Positions 26,431 through 34,999 of a stretch of DNA of 64,000 nucleotides are shown here, piece by piece (within the stretch, counting starts at the first letter, position 1; every line of letters starts with the position of its first letter). The position numbers were made by a program, and so were the translations under genes. The notes below the pieces were generated by a model that did not search any database, was not told where the DNA came from, and worked only from the letters and a program-made list of their open reading frames with translations. The DNA comes from DATJKD01 sp963728295 (GTDB lineage: Bacteria > Pseudomonadota > Gammaproteobacteria > Steroidobacterales > Steroidobacteraceae): positions 744,001-808,000 of the forward strand of contig CAVSKB010000019.1 in NCBI GenBank assembly GCA_963728295.1, in the 5' to 3' direction.

Positions 26431-29400
26431 GTGCGATTTCTGCTCTTCATCGGGATGACGTCGCTGCTGCTGGGCTGCAGCGGCGCGAGCGACGTCGGGG
26501 AGCAGGACCAGCAGCCGCCGATCGCGGTCGCGAAAGTGCTCAATCACCCGTTCACGGCACAGGCCGGCGACGCGACGGTCCGGGTGCGGAGCGGTTCCGA
26601 AGTTCGTCTGAGCGGCAAGGACAGCAAGGGCCGGGGTGTTCCCGTGCTCACCTGGACCTGGAGCGCTGCGAATCCGGCCGCCGAAGCGGTCGCGCTCATC
26701 AAACGCAACGAGAACACGGTCAACTTCTCGGTGCCGGGCACGGCGGGCGAGCTGCAGTTCCGTCTCACCGTCGCGGACGGCAATGGCGCCACCGATGACG
26801 CGCTCGTGACGGTGATCGTCGATGAGGTGCTCGATCCGGATGCTTTCCTCACCTACGCGGGCAACAGCAGCTACACGATCGTCGCGGTGACCAGCACCAC
26901 GGCGGCTCTGGCTTCCAACCTGCCATTCCGGGTAACGATCGAGCATCTGCTCGACTACACGGATCTCACGGGCGCAACGCACGTGGATTTCGCGCTTGCA
27001 ACGCGGACGCAGACCGTGACGGGTCAGTGGCTGCAGGCCAACGGCACCGGTGGACCCGATTGCACGGACTTCCGCAATCCGCGGTTCGCGATTCCCTTGC
27101 CTTCGCTGATCATGGACGACGTGCTGAGGAACCTCGGGGTCGAACATCCCGAGCTTGCCGTCGATCCGGCACGCATCGACGACGCCGTGCTTCACCTGCG
27201 GATGACTCTGACCCTCGAGGGTTCGCTCCCCTCCGGCGTACAAGCCGGCCTTTGCGTACAGGACGCCGACGGCCACGACGTGCCCGCGAGCTCCGCGTCC
27301 GCGCCGGGCTCGTTCGCCCCGGCGGCGGATGGCGTCTCGAGCCTGGCGGACGTGCGGCTCGACACGCTGCACGGGTCGCCCACGCGCGTGCGCGATACCC
27401 GGGCGTCAGCGCTCGCCTACTACCGGACCATCGACGATCCGGACGACGAGGCCGCGAAGCGCCACTTCTCCGGCTGGCTGGCGCAGGCCGGCTTTGCGGG
27501 CGGCACAACCGACTGGGCAGCGATGCGCGCGGCGCTGCAGTCCTCGGTGACCGGAGCGCACGCCGTTTATCTCAACAACTTCGATCTCGGCTTCGGGCGC
27601 GACATGTACCTGCGTCTGGGCGCCTGCGACGACGGCACACCCGCGAGCCTGGCACAGGCGACACAGGGCGCATGCGATGTCTATGCCGTCGTGATCAACT
27701 ACGGAAGCCTGGAGGCCGCGGCGCGCAACCTGCAGCCCATCATCGCGGTGGCGATGGAATACACGCGCGCCCCGGCGAGCGGAGATCATCGGATCACGAA
27801 GTTCTACACCTACGCGCCCAACCGGCGTGGCGACTTCGACCGCGTGCTCAGCATCGATCTTGACGGGCGGGGCGAGAAGTTCATGCCCGGCTCCTGCACC
27901 GTCTGTCACGGCGGTACGCCTCGCGGGCTCGACGCGGACGATCCCGCCCGATACGGCAATGGCGGCGATGTGAACGCGACGTTCCTCCCCTGGGATCTCG
28001 ATTCGCTGCTCTACAGCGACACCGATCCTGCGTTCTCCAACGCGGGCGATCCGGACTTCCCGCCGACCGAGCAGGACCTTGCTGCGGCCTTTGCGCGCGC
28101 ACCGCAGGAAGAAAACTTCAAGCGGCTGAACCAGCTCGCGTGGCTCACCTATGGCGACGAGAACCGCTTCGCGCTCGCCCGCGACCTGGTCGAAGGCTGG
28201 TACGGCGGCTCCGGGTTCCCGAACGCAGCGTTCAACGGGAGCTACGTGCCGGTGGGCTGGCGCACCGAGACCGAAGGCAACCCCGCGGATGCTCCTTCGA
28301 TCTATCTCGACGTGTTCGCACGCAACTGTCGCTCCTGTCACGTGATGCACGTACCCGGGCCGAGTGGCACGGGCCAGTTCGCGATCTCGAGCTACGCTGA
28401 CCTCGCCGGCGCGATCAACCTGACGACGCAGCTGGAGAGCGGCCGGATGCCGCTCTCCCGGCTCACGATGGACCGCTTCTGGTTGCCGACGCCCGGTGCG
28501 GAAGACGATGTTTCCGCAGCCGAGCGACTCTCGGAGCACTTCCGCGACGACGGAAACGATGCGACCGCTGCATTTACGCGACCCGGCCCGGTTGCGCGGA
28601 TCGACGGTCTGGGTGCCGCGGGTGCGACGCTCGTGCGCGGCGCGAACTATCCGCTCGACGGACGACGCAGCACCATGCAGGCGCCGAACGGCTTTGCCTG
28701 GCAGCTTTCTGCTCCACCGGGAAGTCTTGCACGGCTGAGCTTCGCGGATTCGGCCGCACCGACGCTGGTCGGCGTCGACCTGAAGGGCGACTACCGGATC
28801 AGCCTGTCGGTGTCGGGCGCCGGCCCCATCGACTGCGACGAGGCGATCGCCGACGGTACCGCTGCGACGACCTGCGAGACCCGCACGCGCCGTGACAGTG
28901 TCCCGATCGTCGACACCGTTCGCGGGCAGCCACTCTCCATGCCCGTTGCACTCGATGCCGGCCGTATCACCCGCCTCGAGCTCGCCGTACGCTGGGACAG
29001 CGCGGGCGACGGCTCGATCGCCCTGCGCACCGCAGCAGCCGCGGCGAATGTTCCCGGCATCGAAGCCGCGCCCTGCACCGACGGTCTCGCGGTGTGCGTG
29101 ACCGTGCCGCCGGGCGCGATCACGACGGAACCGGTGCGCATCGATGCGGTTGTCGCCGACGACGACGGAGATGCGGATTCCCACGCCGCAAGTTTCGACG
29201 TGTTCGTCCCGACCGAGCTCACTGTCCTCACCTGTGTGCGCGAAGTGCCGATCCGGCCGAACAATGCGAGCGTCTACCCGCCCGCGACGCTCGACATCAC
29301 CGATTGCGTCGCAGGCGCAGGCCAGCGCGGTGTTCGATTCCTCGACGGCACAGGCAGCGAGATCGTCGCGGGACAGCTCACCTACGTACCGCCCGCCGGC

Positions 29401-29949
29401 CGGATGAGCGTGTTCGTCTCCGCGCCGCCCGAATCGCTGCGCCGCCCGGTAGCGCCCGAATCCGAGCTCGTTGCCTTCAGCGCCGAGTATGCGGATGCCG
29501 GACCGGCCGAGCCGGCCCGGAACGGGAACGTCGAGATACGCTTCGTGGGCGTGGACGACGCACACTGGTCGGACGCCCCGGCGCCCGGTGATGCTGTCTC
29601 GTTCGCCCGGCTCTACGACTCGATGCGGCTAGCGACGGCGTGTGGCAGCTGCCACGCGCGACCCGACAGCCCGATCGGCTTTCTCGGTATCGATGCCGTG
29701 GATGGTTACGGCCGAATGCGCTGCGGCTTCGACGGGCGCGATCCGCTCGCGACGCCGTACGTGCTGACAAGCACGCCCGACGCGAGTGCGCTGAATCTCA
29801 AACCCCGCGGCGAACTGAATCATGGCGGCCGCGCGCTGAACCTGACGGGCGACCCGGCACTGCGCGCGCAGGTGCTGCCGGGCATCCTGCAATGGATCGA
29901 ACAGGGTGCCTACGACACCGAGCGCGTGGGCGCATCGGGTTGTCCATGA
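26431..29949 (+). CDS. Giant lipoprotein with PKD-like domain and three CxxCH haem motifs
   Basis: 1,172 residues with a lipoprotein signal (MTSLLLGC, lipobox LLGC, acylated Cys near residue 16). Residues about 30-135 form a PKD/cadherin-like domain (LRFTVADGNGATDD-like end). Three c-type haem sites are visible: CTVCH at residue 489, CRSCH at 633 and CGSCH at 1071, with methionine- and histidine-rich surroundings as possible axial ligands (CHVMH). The architecture suggests an extracytoplasmic electron-transfer or peroxidase-like protein, but I recognise no named family. GTG start at 26431; the stop overlaps the caspase gene by four bases (ATGA), so the two are translationally coupled. Confidence 0.75.
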   Translation: MRFLLFIGMTSLLLGCSGASDVGEQDQQPPIAVAKVLNHPFTAQAGDATVRVRSGSEVRLSGKDSKGRGVPVLTWTWSAANPAAEAVALIKRNENTVNFSVPGTAGELQFRLTVADGNGATDDALVTVIVDEVLDPDAFLTYAGNSSYTIVAVTSTTAALASNLPFRVTIEHLLDYTDLTGATHVDFALATRTQTVTGQWLQANGTGGPDCTDFRNPRFAIPLPSLIMDDVLRNLGVEHPELAVDPARIDDAVLHLRMTLTLEGSLPSGVQAGLCVQDADGHDVPASSASAPGSFAPAADGVSSLADVRLDTLHGSPTRVRDTRASALAYYRTIDDPDDEAAKRHFSGWLAQAGFAGGTTDWAAMRAALQSSVTGAHAVYLNNFDLGFGRDMYLRLGACDDGTPASLAQATQGACDVYAVVINYGSLEAAARNLQPIIAVAMEYTRAPASGDHRITKFYTYAPNRRGDFDRVLSIDLDGRGEKFMPGSCTVCHGGTPRGLDADDPARYGNGGDVNATFLPWDLDSLLYSDTDPAFSNAGDPDFPPTEQDLAAAFARAPQEENFKRLNQLAWLTYGDENRFALARDLVEGWYGGSGFPNAAFNGSYVPVGWRTETEGNPADAPSIYLDVFARNCRSCHVMHVPGPSGTGQFAISSYADLAGAINLTTQLESGRMPLSRLTMDRFWLPTPGAEDDVSAAERLSEHFRDDGNDATAAFTRPGPVARIDGLGAAGATLVRGANYPLDGRRSTMQAPNGFAWQLSAPPGSLARLSFADSAAPTLVGVDLKGDYRISLSVSGAGPIDCDEAIADGTAATTCETRTRRDSVPIVDTVRGQPLSMPVALDAGRITRLELAVRWDSAGDGSIALRTAAAAANVPGIEAAPCTDGLAVCVTVPPGAITTEPVRIDAVVADDDGDADSHAASFDVFVPTELTVLTCVREVPIRPNNASVYPPATLDITDCVAGAGQRGVRFLDGTGSEIVAGQLTYVPPAGRMSVFVSAPPESLRRPVAPESELVAFSAEYADAGPAEPARNGNVEIRFVGVDDAHWSDAPAPGDAVSFARLYDSMRLATACGSCHARPDSPIGFLGIDAVDGYGRMRCGFDGRDPLATPYVLTSTPDASALNLKPRGELNHGGRALNLTGDPALRAQVLPGILQWIEQGAYDTERVGASGCP

Positions 29950-31620
29950 TCGAGCGCGATTGCGATCGCCACACGAGGAACACCACGATGCATGAGCTGG
30001 TGCCGATGGGCACGATGCCCCGGAAAGTCGCGGGGCTCATGCTCGCTGCATGGATCCTGATTCCGGCGGGCGGCGCTGCCGCCGCCGCGCAAGCCATGCA
30101 GCGAGGGGATCTCGAGATTGTCGACTGCCTGCTGCCGCCTCAGGTCCGGCAGGTGGGCGGCCGCACTTTCTCGACGCCAAGACGCCCGACACGCACTACC
30201 GAGACCGAATGCCGAGTGCGTGGCGGCGAATGGGTGAGGTACGACCGGGCCAGGCTCGAAACGGCGCTTGGCATATGGCAGGCAGCGGCGGAATCGGGCG
30301 ATCCGGAAGCCCAGACCGTGGTCGGCGAGATCTACGAGAAGGGTCTCGGCACGGCTGCCAGACTATGCCCGCGCTGCGAGCTGGTACCGCAAGGCGGCCG
30401 ACCAGGGTCACGCGCGTGCTCAGTTCAACCTCGGCACGCTTTACGAGCAGGGCCTGGGTGTCGAGAAGGACGCGCTCACGGCGCTCAACCTGTATCGATC
30501 GGCGGGCGGGCTCGAGGGCGATGTCGGCTACGAGGAAGCGTACCGACGGGAGCTCGAGCGGCAGCGCGCTGAGCTCGAGAAGGCGATCCACGAGCGCGAC
30601 CGCCAGATAGACGCACTGGAGCAGCAGGTCGAGGAGCTCGAGCGCAAGCTCGAGGCGCAGGGCAGCGCCTCCGCGGAGCTATCGGGCCAGATCGCATCGC
30701 TCAACGCCCTGCTCGCGCAGCTCCGGCACGAACGCGAGGGCAGCCAGGCGCGGCTGACCTCGCTGCCGCCGTCGCGCACGCGTGAGCCGTCGGCCGGCCA
30801 GACCGAGGGTACAAAGGCAGCGCCCGCGGACGGCGCCACACCGCGCCAGCTCGCCGGTCTCGGTCTTGGCCGCTACTACGCGCTCGTGATCGGCAATCAG
30901 AATTACCGGCGGATCGAGTCTCTCGCGACCCCGATCGCAGATGCGCACCGCGCCGCGCGGGTGCTCCGGGAGGAATACGGATTCACCGTCACGGTGGTCG
31001 ACGACGCCGACGACGTCGCGATGCTGCGCGCGCTCAACGATCTCAACGGCGTGCTCAAGCCCGAGGACAACCTCCTGATCTACTACGCGGGCCACGGCAC
31101 GCGTCTGCGTACCGGTGACCGCGAAGCGGGCTACTGGCTGCCGGTCAATGCGGATCCGCCACCCACCGATACGTTCTGGGTCGCGAACGAGCAGGTGACC
31201 GGTCACCTCGCGCGGCTGCCGGCGCGTCGCGTGCTGGTGGTCGCCGACTCGTGCTATGCGGGGTTGTTGTCGGACGACCCGAGTTTCCTGTTGCTGCAGG
31301 ATGCGTCGCGCGTTTCGCTCGACTACATTCGCATCCGGCTTCCGAAGCGCGCGCGGCTGCTCATCTCCTCGGGCGGCGACCAGCCGGTGCTCGACACCGG
31401 CGGCGAGGGAAACTCGGTGTTTGCACGCGCGTTTCTCGATGCACTGGAATCGAACCGCGACGTGCTGTCGGCGCCGGCGCTGTTTGCGCGGCTGCAGAGC
31501 CGCGTCAAGGCCGCAGCAAGGCGCACGGGGTTCCATCAGGTGCCCGAGTTCAAGGCGATTAAGGGTGCCGGGCACGAGATCGGCGACTTCTTCTTCGTGC
31601 CGGTCAGCGTCCGGCCGTGA
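29946..31620 (+). CDS. Sel1-repeat caspase-family protein (peptidase C14), frameshifted
   Basis: About 557 residues after one correction. A membrane/signal segment (VAGLMLAAWILIPAGGAAAAA) is followed by two Sel1-like repeats, a coiled coil (about residues 205-260) and a C14 caspase domain. Catalytic His and Cys are in YYAGHGTR and ADSCYAG, and the fold entry is YALVIGNQNY. The frame shifts once inside the Sel1 region near 30354-30358: one extra base separates EKGLGTA from PDYARAASWYRKAADQGHA. The predicted export signal would put the protease in the periplasm or at the membrane. It overlaps the haem lipoprotein by four bases and precedes an FHA gene by 61. Confidence 0.82.
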
Positions 31621-31681
31621 CCTCGCCGGCCGCCGCTGTGATAGCGTGCGGCAGGGCGGATGTCCGCGGACAGTATGGAAG

Positions 31682-32356
31682 ATGCGAGCACTGGCGAGAC
31701 GTCTCGGATCCGTGATCGGTGAAATCCGGCGGCGAGGCGTATTCAAGATCATGGCCGCCTACGCCGTCGTGGCCTGGGGAGCGTCACTCGCGGCAACCTC
31801 GCTGTTGCCCGCCTTTGGCGCTCCACCGTGGGCCGCACGCGCCTTCATCATCTGCGCCGTGCTTGGCCTGCCGATCGCGGCGCTGCTGGCCTGGATCTAC
31901 GAAATCACCACCGGCGGCATCGTTCGCGACCCAGGTTCGGGCGGAGATGCCGCCGTCAGCGCGGGCAGTCCGATCTCGGGTAACACGACGCTGCTCTTCG
32001 GCTCGACCGACAGCGTTCGAGCACGCTGGGAGGATGCGGAAGGCAGTCATGAGCGCGTTTTCTTCGACGCGTTTTGCATCGGCCGGCACGAGTCCTGCGA
32101 GGTGCGATTCGACGACCCGCTTATCAGCCGGCGACACGCGGAGATCCGCTTTGAACAGGGTCGCTGGTGGGTCATCGATCTCGCGAGCCGCAACGGGACA
32201 CGGCTCGACGGACGGCTGGTCGAGCGCGCGCCGCTGCCGCCGATCTGCACGGTGCAGCTCTACGATGCCGCGCCGGCAGTCAGCCTCGAGCTGGGCGGCC
32301 CGTCGGCGGCGGCAATCACAGTCGCGACGAGCCCGGGCGCAAGCCCGGTTGAATGA
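31682..32356 (+). CDS. Membrane-anchored FHA domain protein
   Basis: 224 residues. Two membrane helices (about 22-42 and 53-73) belong to a domain like the one found at the N-terminus of many adenylate cyclase/TPR proteins (FKIMAAYAVVAWGAS, LGLPIAALLAWIYEIT). A cytoplasmic FHA domain follows (about 125-195) with the phosphothreonine-binding residues GRH, SRRH and NGT. FHA domains read pThr marks made by Hanks-type kinases; the kinase of this cluster is the natural partner, which is inference. It closes the plus-strand cluster, 14 bases before the convergent GFA-family stop. Confidence 0.85.
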   Translation: MRALARRLGSVIGEIRRRGVFKIMAAYAVVAWGASLAATSLLPAFGAPPWAARAFIICAVLGLPIAALLAWIYEITTGGIVRDPGSGGDAAVSAGSPISGNTTLLFGSTDSVRARWEDAEGSHERVFFDAFCIGRHESCEVRFDDPLISRRHAEIRFEQGRWWVIDLASRNGTRLDGRLVERAPLPPICTVQLYDAAPAVSLELGGPSAAAITVATSPGASPVE

Positions 32357-32370
32357 GCAATCAATACTGC

Positions 32371-32781
32371 CTACGCCTGCCGGCTGCTCTCCGGATACTG
32401 CGGAAGGGCGTCGTTCAGGGCTTCCCAGACGAGCTTGTGCGCGATCCAGATTTCGCGTGTCGGCGCGAAGTCATCAGGCGAATCGAGGGATGCCGTAGTA
32501 ACGTCGATGGTGTCCGGTTCCGCATCCCCTTGATACGTCAAAGAGGTTCCGCATCGGCTGCAGAATGTGCGAGTCACAGCGGGGGACGAACGAAAACACG
32601 CTGGGGGCCCGGCGGAAAACATGAAGTCGCTCGAACGACAAACGACCCACGCCACGGAAGGTGCACCCGCAGCGAGCCGGCAGGTCCTGCAGTGACAAAG
32701 CGATGTGACGATCGGTAAGCCGGTGACGCGGTATCGGACTGACCTGCACAGGCAACCGCCCTCCATGACTGTACTCGTCAT
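32371..32781 (-). CDS. GFA family (DUF636) zinc-binding protein
   Basis: 136 residues of the glutathione-dependent formaldehyde-activating (Mss4-like) fold. Zinc cysteines are visible in GGCLCRSVRY, CHCRTCR and FCSRCGTSLTY. Substrate is unproven; many family members are annotated by homology only. A strong GGAGGAGAC precedes the ATG at 32781. It is the last gene of the minus-strand run that begins at paaA, 80 bases after the GNAT gene. Confidence 0.85.
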   Translation of the reverse strand: MTSTVMEGGCLCRSVRYRVTGLPIVTSLCHCRTCRLAAGAPSVAWVVCRSSDFMFSAGPPACFRSSPAVTRTFCSRCGTSLTYQGDAEPDTIDVTTASLDSPDDFAPTREIWIAHKLVWEALNDALPQYPESSRQA

Positions 32782-32861
32782 GTCTCCTCCTCCTGCCGTT
32801 GGATCTGCAGGCCGATCTGTAGCCTGAACCGACTGAGCTATTCTTCGCGCCGACCTGCGCC

Positions 32862-33326
32862 CTAACGATCTGGCTCGCCGCCGGCAAGCGGATCGAGCCG
32901 CCACTCCCAGATACGCCCATCCTCGGGATGATCGAGCTCCGAGTCCCAGCGAAAGCCGGTCTTCTCGAGCACGCGCGTCGACGCGTTGCGCTCGGGCAGC
33001 GTCTGGGCCGTGATGACAATGGCGGGATCGGCCGTGCGCGCCAGCGCGACGAGCTCGCCGCACATGCGGGTCGCAAGGCCGCGTCCCTCGTGTCCGGGGA
33101 ATGCGAAATAGGCGAGCTCGACCCGGCCGTCGCGCGGCGCGCATTTGAACGCGCAGGTGCCGACGCACGCGCCGTCGGCGACCACGAGATACCCGATCCA
33201 GGGCGGCTCGAACCCGGATTCGCGATACAGCATCGCCGTGCCTGCGAGCGCTTCGCGCGCCGCATCCGGGAGGGTCGGCACCTCTCGTGCCGGCGCGCCG
33301 CTGATGGTGATGGGAACGAGCTCCAC
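32862..33326 (-). CDS. GNAT family N-acetyltransferase
   Basis: 154 residues. The acetyl-CoA-binding motif A is visible as FAFPGHEGRGLATRM, and the C-terminal motif B as NASTRVLEKTGFRWD. Substrate unknown; the RimJ/RimL-like pattern suggests an amine. The GTG start at 33326 lies two bases after the sugE stop with no clear ribosome site, so translation is probably coupled to sugE. Confidence 0.8.
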   Translation of the reverse strand: MELVPITISGAPAREVPTLPDAAREALAGTAMLYRESGFEPPWIGYLVVADGACVGTCAFKCAPRDGRVELAYFAFPGHEGRGLATRMCGELVALARTADPAIVITAQTLPERNASTRVLEKTGFRWDSELDHPEDGRIWEWRLDPLAGGEPDR

Positions 33327-33328
33327 GT

Positions 33329-33649
33329 TCAGGCCGTATGAGTCAGCTTGAGACCCAGGATACCGCTCACGATCAGGGCGATGCATGCGATGCGTCCGGC
33401 TGTCGCCGGCTCGTTGAAGAGCAGGATGCCAAGCAACACCGTCCCCACCGCGCCGATGCCTGTCCACACCGCGTACGCCGTCCCAACGGGGAGGCTGCGC
33501 ATCGCGAGGCCGAGCAGAACTACGCTGATCACCATCGCAGCAACGGTGCCGATCGATGGCCAGACCCGCGTGAAGCCCTCGGTGTATTTGAGTCCGATGG
33601 CCCAGCCGATTTCGAACAGACCCGCGATCACGAGCAGAACCCATGCCAT
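33329..33649 (-). CDS. sugE: SMR family guanidinium exporter (SugE/Gdx)
   Basis: 106 residues in four membrane helices. The N-terminal WVLLVIAGLFEIGWAIGLKYT has the glutamate of the SMR substrate site, and AMRSLPVGTAYAVWTGIGAVG is the family signature. The LKYTEGF and PVGTAYAVW pattern is typical of the Gdx branch, which exports guanidinium, rather than EmrE-type multidrug pumps. There is no guanidine riboswitch: only 45 bases separate it from paaK. It is the first of three non-paa genes at the 3' end of the paa run. Confidence 0.88.
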   Translation of the reverse strand: MAWVLLVIAGLFEIGWAIGLKYTEGFTRVWPSIGTVAAMVISVVLLGLAMRSLPVGTAYAVWTGIGAVGTVLLGILLFNEPATAGRIACIALIVSGILGLKLTHTA

Positions 33650-33694
33650 CTACGTTCCCTCTCTTGAACCGAGATCACGAAAGTCTACGCAAGT

Positions 33695-34999
33695 TCAGCG
33701 CCGGTCGACGACGCGCTTTGCCTTGCCGACCGATCGCTCGATTGCGCCGGGCTCGTGCATCTGGACGGTTGCCGTGACCCCGATCCGGCCCTTTATATGT
33801 CGCGCGAGCTCCGCGCCCAGCGACGCACCGCCCGACGCATCGGCGTCGGGCGTGCACTCGACGTGCACCGTGAGCGCATCCAGCGGACCCACACGCGTGA
33901 GCTCGAGCTGGTAATGCGGCGCAAGCCCCGGGAGCGCGAGGATCAGCTCCTCGACCTGGCTCGGAAACAGGTTCACGCCACGGATGATCAGCATGTCGTC
34001 GGTGCGGCCGCCGATACGCCCCATCCGCCGCATCGAGCGCGCGGTTGGCGGCAGCAGGCGAGTGCGGTCGCGCGTGCGGTAACGAATCACCGGCACGGCT
34101 TCCTTCGTGAGCGAGGTGAAGACCAGCTCACCCTCCTCCCCGTCCGGTAGAACCTCGCCGGTCTCCGGGTCGATGATCTCGGGGTAAAAATGATCTTCCC
34201 AGATCACCGGACCATCCTTGGTCTCGACGCATTCGCTCGCGACGCCGGGCCCGAGCACCTCGGAAAGGCCATATATGTCCACGGCATCGAGGCCCATCCG
34301 CCGCTCGATCTCGCCGCGCATCGCATCCGTCCACGGCTCGGCACCGAAAATGCCCACGCGAAGCGAACAGGCAGCCGCGTCGATACCGCGTCGCGCGAAC
34401 TCCTCCGCGATCGCGAGCATGTACGACGGCGTCACCATGATGATGTCCGGCCGGAAGTCGACGATGAGCTGCACCTGCCGCTCGGTCTGCCCGCCCGACA
34501 TCGGGATCACCGTGCAGCCGAGCCGTTCTGCACCGTAGTGCGCGCCCAGGCCGCCGGTGAAGAGGCCGTAACCATAGGCGACGTGCACGACGTCGCCGGC
34601 GCGACCGCCGGCGGCGCGGATCGAGCGCGCGACCAGGTCGGCCCATGTGTCGAGATCGCGACGCGTGTAACCCACGACGGTCGGCTTGCCGGTCGTGCCC
34701 GACGACGCGTGGATGCGCAGCACCTGCTCACGCGGCATCGCGAACAGACCGAACGGATACTGCTCGCGGAAGTCGCTCTTGTTCAGGAACGGAAATCGCG
34801 CCAGATCGGCGAGCTCGTTCAGGTCCTCGGGTCGGACACCCGCGGCGTCGAAGCTCGCCCGGTAGTGCGCGACGTTTCGATACGCGTGCCCGAGCGACCA
34901 GCGCAGCCTGGTCAACTGCAGCGCCGCAAGTTCGTCGCGCGAAGCGTGCTCGATGGGTTCGAGCGAAACGTCATGCCCCGCCCGCGTCGCGTCCATCAC
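33695..34999 (-). CDS. paaK: Phenylacetate-CoA ligase
   Basis: 434 residues of the adenylate-forming family that activates phenylacetate with ATP and CoA, the first step of the paa pathway. The AMP-binding loop is HASSGTTGKPTVVGYT, and other blocks are SGGQTERQVQLI, YGLSEVLGPGV and the late FPSQVEELIL. Length is typical of PaaK. The start is GTG 34999 or ATG 34996; the latter overlaps the paaZ stop (TGATG). Confidence 0.95.
   Translation of the reverse strand: MMDATRAGHDVSLEPIEHASRDELAALQLTRLRWSLGHAYRNVAHYRASFDAAGVRPEDLNELADLARFPFLNKSDFREQYPFGLFAMPREQVLRIHASSGTTGKPTVVGYTRRDLDTWADLVARSIRAAGGRAGDVVHVAYGYGLFTGGLGAHYGAERLGCTVIPMSGGQTERQVQLIVDFRPDIIMVTPSYMLAIAEEFARRGIDAAACSLRVGIFGAEPWTDAMRGEIERRMGLDAVDIYGLSEVLGPGVASECVETKDGPVIWEDHFYPEIIDPETGEVLPDGEEGELVFTSLTKEAVPVIRYRTRDRTRLLPPTARSMRRMGRIGGRTDDMLIIRGVNLFPSQVEELILALPGLAPHYQLELTRVGPLDALTVHVECTPDADASGGASLGAELARHIKGRIGVTATVQMHEPGAIERSVGKAKRVVDRR

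Noticed and set aside
27406..29565. A 719-residue minus-strand frame opposite the haem lipoprotein gene
   Set aside because: No recognisable domain or start signal, and fully antisense to a gene with signal peptide and haem motifs.
33650..33694. Guanidine riboswitch upstream of sugE
   Set aside because: Only 45 bases are available after paaK and no guanidine motif is visible.
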